A stretch of 64,000 nt of DNA, taken from the NCBI RefSeq assembly GCF_016859285.1, contig NC_053403.1, positions 24,363,948-24,427,947 of the forward strand, given 5' to 3'. This stretch comes from Xiphias gladius (Eukaryota > Chordata > Actinopteri > Istiophoriformes > Xiphiidae). Below the pieces are notes generated by a model, which was given only the letters and a program-made list of their open reading frames with translations, was not told the DNA's origin and made no database searches. A program made the position numbers and the translations under genes. Shown in pieces: positions 32,519 through 43,440 of the stretch; the first letter of the stretch is position 1, and each line of letters opens with the position of its first letter.

Positions 32519-32743
32519 ACAGCAACAACGTGTAGAAAGAAAGGAAGAGTTAAACTCAATCTTTAGTATGATCTGATTTGCCATTTTAGGCTCCCTGACC
32601 ATAGTATAATGAGGTACACATAATGAGTTGGATCAACTGTTACAGCTGATACACTGGCCACGGTCCATGTTGTTATTGCACATACGTGTCCTAAAGACAG
32701 GGTTCATAAACGTTTTTTTCATAGCTAACAGCTTTTTTCTTCA

Positions 32744-32749
32744 TTTAAT
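32744..32749 (-). terminator. ccn6: Possible ccn6 polyadenylation signal ATTAAA
   Basis: ATTAAA read on the minus strand, 192 bases past the ccn6 stop. It is the commonest variant hexamer; no AATAAA was seen on that strand between the two convergent genes. Confidence 0.35.
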
Positions 32750-32940
32750 GATCCCAGCCATTCTTCCCCACGAAATGAGGTTTTGTAGTTTCAGTTTAAG
32801 TTTTTGTCTTTAGTTTCCTTGGGGCACATCACCGCTGCTGAGGAGAACTTGATAACCATATGCATATTTTTCAGTCCTTAGTCCACCGCAGCAGGGCTCA
32901 TACCCTGTGTCAGTGTCTCTGCGCTTTTTAGATGGCGCCA

Positions 32941-35900
32941 TTAAAGTAACCGCAGGTCGGAAAACATGTCACCCGGATTGTCGCACTTTCTCTGGCACAC
33001 GCAGGACGTTATCCACTGCATTTTCCACTGTGTGTTGGAGCCTCCTTTGCAAGCGAAGTCGACCTTTATCATGCGGGACTTGTTGGGGAAACAGCAGCGC
33101 TTGTCTGTACATACACCACAGTATGTGGGCTTAAAATTTTTGGTACTGGTACAGCCAGAGAGTGTCAGCTTCTCCGCTTTCTTTGCCTGGAATTTAGGCC
33201 GGCATGTCTTTCCCTTTGGCACCTAGAGGTCAAAAAAGTGATTACTACCTTTTAAATTTCATATAAAACCATGTCAATGCTTGAATAGAATTTGACTTTA
33301 ACTCGTCACCTTAATACTCCTTAGCAGGGCCCTCTCACATGGTCGCAACAGGCACAGGCGACGGTCCTTCCTCATCTCACATTTGCTGTTGTCGTTGTTG
33401 ACGCGCACAGAGATTCCCAGGCCGCAGGTCTTGGAGCAGGGACTCCAGGGCGTGGTCTGGATCAGACAGTTCTTCTTCCAGGCTAAAGGGGGATCCCTGT
33501 AAGCTTTCAGTATTACAGTTAAGGGCATTGTGTCAACAACACCCTACACAAAGAATTGGCCTGTTTGGCACTGTACTGCCAAGCAGAGCACAGAATCAAC
33601 CTAACAACAGCAGATACCTCTTCTGACCCAATTTAAGGGAATACATTTTCTGCTACTGGTGAATATAAGCTACTAAACTTCAAATGTCTCCACTGAGCTC
33701 TCAGCAGATATACCAGAACAATTCGATTTCCAGTGAAAGCACGCATTGCATCAGCCAATTCATTGTCAACTTAGTGCAATTAGAAACAGCCACTCAGCTG
33801 AACTGAAATGATCTTTTAAACATCCCAAAAAGGTCTCAGTTACCATGTGTGGATGTCAGCACTTGAATTTTAAATCAAAAAGATGCACTTTGTTTTCCAC
33901 AGTGACAGATTAAATTAGTGTTTCCAGGGATCAGAGCTTCATGCCAAGCAAAGCAAACAAACCACACTGTACATCAAAGTGAAATGCTTGCCGCTTTTAG
34001 TAAGGAGCGAGTGGTCCCTCCTCCTGTTTAGAACAGGAACCATCCATCTTTCAGTTTTCCTCTGTGAGGCAGTCACCAGTCAGTCAGGCTTCATTCTTCC
34101 GCCTGCTCACACAGCCAGAGTAATGAAATGCCCTCTCCCCTTCTCATCCAGCCAACTTGGACAGCAAATAGTATTCCAGGCCAGACAGGCTGGCCCTTCT
34201 CCATGGCTTTACTCTATAAACACACACCTGACATGTAGGTAGCGTCCTGCTGGTGCTTCTTTGGACTCTGACTGCTGCGGAGGGCGGCTGGAATGTTGCC
34301 CATCAGTGGGGCGGGACCTAAGAGACCAGCAGGCTTCTGGATGAAAGCAGGGGTACAGCCAATGGCTCCGGCAATACATGTGCACTTATACAGGGGGCTG
34401 GGCTGGAAAGCTTCTCCGTTCTCATAGTGGGCCCCATTCAGGTCACAGCCCACTGCCATCATATCTGAAAGAATCAGGGAAACATCTCAGGGATGTGGTA
34501 CTCACGGGTGCTGGTAATGCACCTCTCTTGTTGATGTGACTGTGAATCTTAACAGCTGTGAAAAGATTTTTACATAAGTAAATTTGGTCTTTTTGTGACG
34601 ATCCATAAACTTTACCACACTTTTCACAAACATGCAAAATGAAGCAAAAAGGACCTTGACACTTAAATCGCAATAACATGTCATTGTGATTTTCTTATTT
34701 TTGAAAGTATATTAAATATTGAGCGTTGTCACTGAAAGTAATGTCATAATTGCTATGTCGCAGTTGTTGGGCCAAACAATTAAATGTATTCAAAATGTGA
34801 TTCAACAGTTCATTATGAGCATGAAAATTCAAATGCACAGCATTTAAATCAAATCTAGCAGTATTTGCTTTACAAAAATTAATTAATTATTACACTAAAA
34901 GTAAAAAAGGAAAATTACACATCAGTGATACATAATATGCGTTTGTCATGTATGGCAGTGCTTTGTTGTAGAATGTGCAGAAGTTTTAGGCACTAAACAA
35001 AGTGGGGATGGTTTTCTTTTTACTAATCTCAATAAGAAGTGCAGTAAACCTACATCAAATCAGCATTTGCTGTGACCACACTTTACATTTAGAACAGAAC
35101 CAATTCTCCTTGGTACACCTGCACACAGTTTTTCAGGTACTGGGCAGGTAGGTTGTTCCAAGCATCTCGGAGAACTTGCCTTCTGTGGATTTAGTCTGTC
35201 TCAGTGTCTTCTGTCTCTTCGTGTACTCCCACACTGACTCCATGAAGTTGAGATCAGGACTCTGTGGGTGCCAGACCATCTGTTGCAGGACTCCTTGTTC
35301 TTGTTGTCTTGTTGACTCTGGCTGTACGTTTAAAATCATTGTCAGGCTGCCAAATGAATTTGGGACCAATCAGAGGCATGCCTGATGGTAATGTGTGATG
35401 GATTAGAATTTAACATCTTAAGTGCTTAAAACTTTTGCACAGTGCTGTATGTAAAGGGGAAGTGAAAAGTGATCTGTCAGATGCATGTGAAGTGGTGGAC
35501 TGGGAAAAAAAAAACCACATCTGGTGTAGACCATGGATGTACTGAGCACAAATGGATACCGTGTTCAGATGCCGCCCGATTCATTCCTTTTAAGTTGCTC
35601 AGTGAATGCATACGCCGTAAAAACCTCAGCATGCTTCCTCACACTTCTGCGTTTTTGAATTCTTCTCCAGCTGAGCCAGTTGAGAACACGCACATCCAAC
35701 ACTTTTACTGGCTGAGCTGGCTGACTTCCTTTTGGCTCCATGAATGTGATTAAATAATTTAATCATGCTCTTCTAGATTTTCCAAATCCAAATCGATCAA
35801 ATTCTGATACTACAAAGAATCATTTTAGCAACGCTAAGAAACACATATTCACTGTTTTACGGCTGCTCCTCTTCCAATGACAGTGTATGGGGGAAAATGC

Positions 35901-38900
35901 TTTTTGGGGTCCAGTGTGTGTCCTAGGTTGATCACAAAAGTTGCAATACCCCTTGCGGCAACTACACCAAGATCGCCTACACCGCTCTGCGCCGTTCCTG
36001 AAAGCTTAGTGTAGAAGGCCTTATAGGGCCGTTTTTTTCAGCACTGCAACAGAAAACACACCCTGCATATTCACCTCCATGAGTCCCCCTGTGACGACAC
36101 AGAGGACTACAGTAAATACATGCAGCATCCTCCGGCAAAAGAGTTGAACCTCCCTTGACTTTTGCTGCAATGCGATACATCAACATCCTGCAAACACACA
36201 GTATCTTCCAAATAGATTACTTTGTAAATGGCATATTCTATTGTTCTTTTGATCTTTGAAACTCATACCCAGCTAAGTTTTATATTCTCACTGTTGCAAA
36301 ACACCGACAACAACAGAACGACCAGGTATTTTATTAATACTAATGCGCTCAGTCTGCACCTGCATACAGCATCAATCACACCGACCAAGCTCTAAGGAAG
36401 TAGGGGATTTAGTTTGAAACAGAAGATGTAGCATCCCTGTTACTTTGACCCACCCTGTCATGACCAATTAAAGAAAAGATCAGAGCCACTCACATGCACA
36501 CACTCCAACTTCATATCTTGGCTGGTCTGCTGAGAAGTCGCAGTACATGCCCTTGTGCGGGTCACAGACGTCCCTCTCGTTGCACGCTTCTCCAATCTGC
36601 CTGGCGCAGCTCTTGCAGCAGCCACACCCGTCCAGGACGGCACTCACCCCCGGGGCACAATAAGGTCTCTCCCGACACTTGCAGGGCCACTGGCAGAACT
36701 GCCGCCTCTCAGCTGCAGGCTGTCCACCTCGAGGAGCCAGCAGCTGCCCATTGTTCTGAGCCCTGCTGAAGCACTGGGTTAGGAGAAGTACAAAGCCTAA
36801 TTGGTTCAAAGTGCACTTTTCCAATTAATTTTTGCTTACCATTGAATTGAAATGGGAGGCAATATTTGCAGCATTGTAGAATTAAAGTGCTGTTTTAAAT
36901 GTCTAATGACTTTGGAAAGTTGTCAAACATGCTAAGGGTGACATTCCGAACTCCACACCACTTTCCATAGCCATTGGCTAGGTGCACTAGTGCAGGATTT
37001 CAAGTTGTGTACAAAGTTGGTTTATTTTTTACACAGCTAATGCTGCAACTCTGCTGACTTGCTGACACATCCCCATATGGCTGAACTTTGAGAAATAAAC
37101 GTATCCACGTTTGAATCACTTTTTGCTTCAGGACAGTTTGCTGCGAAAGAGTAACCCAGCATAGCCCACCTCAATGCCATCTTTCTGGATGTGCGTTAAC
37201 TTGCAGAGCTCGTGTACATGGTATGTAGCAGAAAATGATGAATGGACAACAGTATCACCTTCGTCTCCATCTGTAATATGTCTTAATGACATCTGGATAA
37301 CCATTGCATTGGTCAGTCCATCTGTCTCTCCGTCCAACACTTTGGTTCAGAGAAAAACATTTTGCACTCTGTTACCATAAAACTTGCTATGGATATTCAT
37401 GGTTAGAAACAGCGTCATTATACACACGTCACATTGCAAAGCTATTTTAATCAGCATCAAGACACATTGTCTCCAAGCAAAAAAATTATTTATTTAGTGG
37501 ACAATGTTTCGATCCCAGTTGGATTAAATCTAATGATTTTAGAGACCCTGGTCAGGTCAGATCAACAAGTCTCCAGACCAGTACTTGGATATAGGATAGG
37601 GTACCTCAAAAACTCATTTCCGCTAGTGCCGCCCTTTGTCACAACCTAACAGACAGATTGGTATGATGCTCCCAAAGGGATAAACTATTTAGATTTTATA
37701 ACAATTAGCGATGTGCGGGATTAGTCAACTTAACGATTAAACGTTGCTACCCTCGCTAGTCGGCACCAGAAAAATACTAGTTAAACTAATTATTAATGTT
37801 ATTAATGTACAACGCCGGTTAACTGTTGTATCTAAAGGATGCTATACAGCTGCTTGCCACTAGCCGGGGCTGCAGCCCGGTCATCCCCACGCTCATGACC
37901 GGATTTTGTAAGCCAGCAAGGTGGAAAGTGGGACAAATGACATCCTGTAAAACCAGCATGGTTTGGCAGTTTTTTGATCAAGAAAAGGAAAATAAGGTCG
38001 TATGCAGGCTGTGTCAGAACAAACTGACACACAAGCGCAAGACCAGAGCTATGTGTACATACATGCAATATTTAATCGGACAATATTTAACCATATCGAT
38101 TAAATGGTAATCAATTTTTGCTGATTTCGGAGTGTTTTCTTCCTTTTAGTCTAAATTTAGATTTCAGTTTAAGCTACAGGGAAATTAGTCAGTAGGAGCA
38201 TCCCTAATAACAATTAAGCTCCACTACTCGTAAGGGTCTGAGAATAATAGTTCTGTATGTATCAGTATCAGTGTGTTCATTCCAACCAAAACTTTCCTAT
38301 TGTAAGGTGTTGGATTCTTCTGTAGCTCACTGGCATCAGTATATATGACAGCAATGGGTGAACATTGGACTATTTCAGTTATATTAAAAAGCACATTTGA
38401 CTTGGAACATAGTGTCAGCTAGTGGTCAAAACCAAACATGAATCAATATTTAATCATTAATCCTGCCGTGGTACCAGTGGCTGAAAGAGGCTGATAAAGT
38501 CCTATGTCTAATGAAATGTTTCATTACTGTGACCGACAGATTTTTTTTGTACTTGTATTTATAATCCTATCCCTCCTTCTGATGGACAGCTACTTTTGCA
38601 AATGTAGGGTTTGGCTGGTTAGAGCATGTCACGTATGAGATAGTTTGTTTGAATTGCAGAAACCTTAATGGGACACAACAGGATGAAATTCCTTCTCATA
38701 TTTAGCTTGCATTTTATTCAGGTGCAACTAGACAGCCAAATTCAATATTTTGTTAGACCAATCTTAAGAGAGAGAGAGGGACCAAAACATGAAAAAAAAA
38801 AAAAAAAATGCGCCAAAGCGTTTTGTTTTTCCACAAAGACTGAAAAAAACAGCTCAAAGTACTAGGATTGAATGAAGAATGGTTCCCTCTTGTCTTAATG

Positions 38901-39630
38901 TCACTGTAGTCATTGTCATATGGCAGTATAAGATTGCCGAATTGTGAGGTACCACTATTTCAGTATATCATTTCCCCCGTCTGAACTTAAGAATGCTGGT
39001 ATCATGCTAGATAGATTTGTACAGATGACAGATGCCAAAAAGTTTCACGGATAAAACATTAAATGAATAAAGATGGATAGGGAGATTTTAAAGTCAAATG
39101 CCACTTGTGCTCCCATTCTCCTGGCTACTCGGCGCTTCCAAGGGTCACTGAGGGTTATGCCAAAAATCTAAAGCCTGTCTGCCAGGTTTACTGAATGAGC
39201 TCATTTCATGGTGTGAAAATGGGTCCACGTGAGCTTTAAATATAAAGACCTCAGACTTTGCTCTTCTATAGCTAGCAATGTAAATAAATAACAACACTCA
39301 AAACCACTAAGTATATACCAAGAGTTCATTAATGGCGAATTCTGAAAAATACACAAGTTTCTCCAAAACAATTCTAAACTTTTACCCTTTCTTGATTGGA
39401 GTAAATTTATTTAGATATTTTTTTTCACTTTTTAAATAGAACACCCAAGCATCTCAGTTGTGAATCCTCCTGTTACACCATACTGTATATGGCAGCGGTC
39501 GAGAGCCACCAAGTGTTGTCGCTATCAGAAACCCCAGTTTGTCTGTAGTGTTTAGAATAGAAAAAAATAATACTCTTCTTACCTGTTGAGTAAGGATGAG
39601 TAGGAGGGAACGGTAGAGAAGCGATAGCAT
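32941..39630 (-). CDS. ccn6: CCN6 / WISP3 matricellular protein (complete, 5 exons, 346 aa)
   Basis: Secreted CCN-family protein. Exons on the minus strand: 39630-39583, 36773-36494, 34464-34228, 33503-33310 and 33222-32941. Exon 1 codes only a 16-residue signal segment ([16 protein letters not shown]). Exon 2 is the IGFBP module (17-110; [26 protein letters not shown]). Exon 3 is a reduced VWC module (110-189). Exon 4 is the TSP1 module (189-253; [14 protein letters not shown]). Exon 5 is the cystine-knot CT module (254-346; [15 protein letters not shown], ending MFSDLRLL). Human CCN6 is 354 aa with the same layout and also has a Cys-poor VWC. A longer open frame into exon 2 from 36824 ([10 protein letters not shown]) is read-through of intron 1; the exon-1 start gives a proper signal peptide and clean splice sites. 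Confidence 0.95.
33504..34227. other. ccn6 intron 3
   Basis: 724 bases, no element recognised. The acceptor into exon 4 is the AG of CTGAAAG, followed 7 bases later by another AG (TTACAG). Confidence 0.65.
34465..36493. other. ccn6 intron 2
   Basis: 2.0 kb with the inverted Tc1 relic (34953-35448). The rest is unassigned. Confidence 0.65.
34953..35448 (-). mobile_element. Internally deleted Tc1/mariner element in ccn6 intron 2
   Basis: Ends share GTGCAGAAGTTTTAGGCAC (left) and GTGCTTAAAACTTTTGCAC (right, inverted). The minus strand keeps [20 protein letters not shown], the DDE C-terminal segment. Same family and the same kind of internal deletion as the copy at 18106-18642. Confidence 0.72.
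37698..38214. repeat. Target-site duplication of the hAT derivative
   Basis: Identical octamers ATAACAAT at 37698-37705 and 38207-38214 bracket the element. The perfect match supports insertion rather than chance and suggests limited decay since. Confidence 0.8.
37706..38206 (+). mobile_element. Short hAT-family derivative with BED-finger ORF and perfect 8-bp TSD
   Basis: The element starts TAGCGATG and ends CATCCCTA (inverse TAGGGATG), and is flanked on both sides by ATAACAAT (37698-37705 and 38207-38214), the 8-bp duplication typical of hAT. An open frame at 37826-38110 codes a partial BED-type zinc finger ([19 protein letters not shown], then QNKLTHKR); the CxxC pair is intact, the His partners are not evident. 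There is no catalytic domain, so it is non-autonomous. It sits in ccn6 intron 1, antisense to ccn6. Confidence 0.82.
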
Positions 39631-40289
39631 CTTTCAAGTGAGAAGGTCTGTGTGAGCTCCAGGAGAGCGCAGGGGGATGAGGGAGCAGGAAGGTGGGATC
39701 GAGGGAGAGGGAGAGAGGAATGGGGTGGGGGGGGGCAGACCTGTCAGAGAAGGGTACAAAGCGCCTTCTGTCTCTTCTCCAAACACACCTTTCCCCACTT
39801 TACTGATCCAGAGGGGAAATATTTGTCTTCATAACTGCTGGGCTGCTCCAAGGCCTTCGACTCCTACCCACTTGTTTATTCTTAGTCTGTAGACTCTGCT
39901 CACATTTATCTGGGTGCAACTAACATTTAAATCTGTAATCCATGTGTGACAGGCTGCTACATACCACTAGGTAAAGTACATTTCAAGAAAGTTAATTCTT
40001 CAATGGACAAAAACTGAATTCATGAGTAGTATTCTAGTGAGTAAATGCAGTCCTTGTATGTTGTATGTTTAATGTGGTGCCAAAGCTGTAAGAGCCGACT
40101 TAATGTGGACTGATGTATTTGAGTTCACATTCCATTATTATTTACACTGAGTAAAGAGGTTCCTCTCACAGCCAGCCCTCCCCCTCCATCCATGTAAAGC
40201 CAGCGGCCCTTTGAGAATTCAAATGGAAAGACCAAAACAAGAACTGCTTATTTGTACGGTAATGCTCCTATTACCTACTGTACTACTAG

Positions 40290-40960
40290 TAGTACTAACA
40301 ATCAGCCTGACACGACAACCTGATCACTACAGATATTGGAGAGTTTAAAAATCCAACAACATAGGTGCCAGTGGCATTCGACCACTTTCGCTGTCCCCAA
40401 GGAGGAATCCTACCGACTTTGGTGATCCCCTGGTGTGACCAGCAGGTTGTCATTTTTTGTTTTAGTGACATGTCTTTACAACTATTGAATGCATTACCAT
40501 CCAGTTTGATACAAATGTTGATGGTGCCCAGATAATGAATCCATACGACTTTGCTGATTTCACTTATTTTCTGAAATATACCAACATCGGCTGGATGGAT
40601 TGGCACAAAATTTTGTACGGACATTTATGGTCGCCAGAAGATGAATCCCAATAATATGAGTGATCCCCAGACTTTTCATCTAGTGCCACCGTGAGGTTAA
40701 CATTTGTGCTTTTGAGTGAATGTCTCAACAACTTTGGGATGGATTTTAATGTATTTTGGTACAGTTGTTCGTGTCCCCCTTGGGACGATTCATAATAACT
40801 TTGACGATCCCTTAACATTTCATGTGTAGCGCCATCTTCAGGTCCAAATTTATTTTGTCCAATACTTTGCCTTATGATCTGCAAAACTAATTAGGTTCCC
40901 ATCACAAAGCTGTACTTTGTGTTTAGTGCTAATTAGCAAATGTTATTATGCTATAAACAC
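40290..40960. repeat. Dispersed fish repeat with about four diverged internal units
   Basis: Units of roughly 110-150 bases recur from about 40310, 40470, 40580 and 40735, each carrying a TGGATTGGCACAAAATTTTG-like core, then GGTCGCCAGAAGATGAATCC and 'GTGATCCCC...CTTTTCATCTAG'. The tail 'TAGTGCTAATTAGCAAATGTTA' is the usual end of this common teleost repeat. An inverted tail-type copy is at 60860-61030. Confidence 0.6.
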
Positions 40961-40974
40961 ACAGTCCACGGACA

Positions 40975-41115
40975 CAAGTCCCACCAGACAGCAATGATTC
41001 CTTGTCGTTTCAGTAGCGAATTAGCCCATCCAGCTCGATGGCCATGTCCAGAATGTTGCTGCGTAGCCACATTTCAATGAAAGCAAAGATGTAGCACTTC
41101 TTCATTTCGGGCTGG
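40975..41115 (-). mobile_element. Non-LTR retrotransposon endonuclease remnant
   Basis: The minus strand reads CYIFAFIEMWLRSNILDMAI followed by ELDGLIRY, a stop, and NDKESLLSGG. This resembles the ETWL...D.A..L.GF...R.DR..SGG stretch of LINE apurinic-type endonucleases. It is short and broken by a stop. The family is not assignable. Confidence 0.5.
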
Positions 41116-43309
41116 GTGGTCCATTGTCCTTTTGGTTTTTAAGTAAAATCCCACACACTGGCGGTGTCTTGGCACACCGTAACTCTCCAGAAAAGCGGCA
41201 ATTTCAGATTCAGCCTCTGGCTCCGCACATCCCAGCTACTTTATCTTGACGATTACTTCTCTCTGTGTGGTGCGTCCAGTGACTACTATAGGCATCTTCA
41301 AACGATGCAATGCTATGCATTGCTATCAAAGGATTTTTACTGTCCACCCTGCTCAAGTGCAGCAGAGGGGAGGACAGAAGTGATTGAGAAAAAAATAGTC
41401 AAGACAGACACTAAGCAGAGACCATGAGCACTTGAAACCTTGGTTCAGGCATAAAGACGAAAAAAAAATTGCAACAGTCTTATTTTTGTATCGGAGAGCT
41501 TTGGGGTTTCCAAAGCTGTTCGACCATCCATCAAGCATTTCTGATGAAACTGGCTGCTTAAGTGTCAAATCCGAGGAGTTACTCAGAGATCTCAGGTTAC
41601 AGTTATCGGACCACAGGTTTACATGCACTGTAGTATTGGTGTAGTACTGGTTACTGTACCTCTGCATTAAGATGCAGCACTTCAGTATTCAAATTTCTAC
41701 CCTACCCTGACCTTATTTTGGAAGCATTGCTTGTTTGTTTCAGCTGCAGTACTTATACTGTTGGGTTGCTTCCTGGTTTGTTAGTTTGAGGTCTGAATTT
41801 AACAGCTAATCAAATGTCCACTGGTGGAAAGTGACTTTGGATGTAATTATTTTTAAATGTGAGAATGTATCTATGTGTAATCTGTCCTTTCATGCCTCTC
41901 CGTGTCACTGTGTTACTTTCCCTGTCTGAAGGCTTTGTCCTGCCAATGTGTACATGTAGAAAGCCCACAAGAAATCTGAGGATACATGGCCAAGAAATTG
42001 GGTTTCTCCATGAGAAGTTTAGCTGTGGAAATGGAATTTCTCAAATCCCCTACCCTCATGACAGAACTCCTTGTAGAAATATGATTATCACAGAAAGGTG
42101 ATTTTGGCATGGGTTTTTTTAAGTGCGTGGAAACACAATGATTGAAAATCTCAGATCTGTCCTAACACTACACACCCTGCCTCTCTTGAAAAAACTAATT
42201 ATAATCCCTCTGAGTCTCAAAGGTTGAATGAAGATTTACTTTTACTGATGATACAAATTATAGTATTCAGCTAAAACTGAAACTGTAGCTTTCTATTATC
42301 AGGTGTTTTCCAGATCTTCACAAAGAGAGTGAAGTTCTGGGAAAGCCGAGGAGTAAGTAAGTAAGTAATCCAAGATAGGAAGTCAAGTGTGAAGGTATCC
42401 ACAGTTGTAAATGTTGTGACAAGAGAGGATTTACGTTCAAACTCTGCACCCCCACACACACATTAAGTAGCAAAAAGAACCACAGCATGTTTTCGCATGT
42501 CGTAACATTCTTACCCAGCTTTCTTTTAGTCAAAGCTTTGTGAAGATTCAATCTTGACACTAGAGTAGGATTGTTGCTTTCATGTATGTAATTAGGCTGA
42601 CACCATTGAACTTCGACTTTTGACTGTTGCAGCCAACAGGGTCAGACTACAGCTCTTCTGAGCTGGCTAAATCTTCAAGTGTATCCTTTTTTTCTGTTTT
42701 TCACCTTCAGTCCACACTTAGCTGGCATTTTTCACATTCGAAACCGGAGATTTTTAGAATGACTCTCCAGAGAAGATAAATCCAATAACACTGGCCTCAC
42801 ATTTTGTTGAGAAGAAGGAAAAACACCTACATACCCTATTTTTCATTTCTCTGTAAAGCACTTCGTTTAATGTTTAATGTTTGTTCTTAAATGTGCTCTA
42901 TAAATAAATTAACTTGACGATAGGCCTCAGGCAGGGTTTGAGGCTACGTGAAATTGAAATTATGAAGCCAACTTTTTGTCACCTGTTACCCTATCCAGGT
43001 ATAATTTTTATTTTTTTAAACAACTTTGCAATCATAAAATAACGTTGTTACATATAGTATGTGTCAGTGTGCTAGTTCATGAATTATTACTCACCTTGGT
43101 TAACAGATCAAATCACCATTTTATGTTTGTTCACCTGTAACAACAGATACAAAAAAAACATGTAGATGAGGACTAATTGTGAGTTTGCATAGACTGAATA
43201 CTCTAAACTAGAAAATGCGGAGACGCCCACCCAGGCCAATGTCAACCAGACGCCAAAATTCAGAGGAAAAAATTCAAATTCATCCGAACCCGCCCCGAAA
43301 TTTAACGGG

Positions 43310-43440
43310 CTCTTCCCCAACCCGTGCCCCATCCCTCCACCAAGTTCGGTGTAAATTGGTGAAGTAGTTTTTGCGTAATCCTGCCGACAAATAAACAGAC
43401 ATGGCAGATCACATAATCTCCTCGGTGGAGGTAACGATCC
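43310..43440. repeat. Short common fish repeat
   Basis: Contains GTGTAAATTGGTGAAGTAGT, TTTTTGCGTAATCCTGCCGA, ACAAATAAACAGACA and CTCCTCGGTGGAGGTAA, blocks of a recurrent teleost repeat. No coding capacity. Confidence 0.5.

Larger units (their letters stand above)
32356..32940. other. Convergent tube1/ccn6 3' flank
   Basis: 585 bases between the two stop codons, holding the tube1 AATAAA at 32513 and a candidate ccn6 ATTAAA at 32744-32749. Confidence 0.65.
36774..39582. other. ccn6 intron 1
   Basis: 2.8 kb with the hAT derivative (37706-38206). An A16 run is at about 38791. No other feature supported. Confidence 0.65.

Noticed and set aside
36480..36824. Single open frame starting [10 protein letters not shown] as the ccn6 N terminus
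   Set aside because: It reads through a CCTAACCCAG acceptor. A better start exists in exon 1 (39630-39583), with a signal-like peptide and a clean GTAAGA donor joining in frame.
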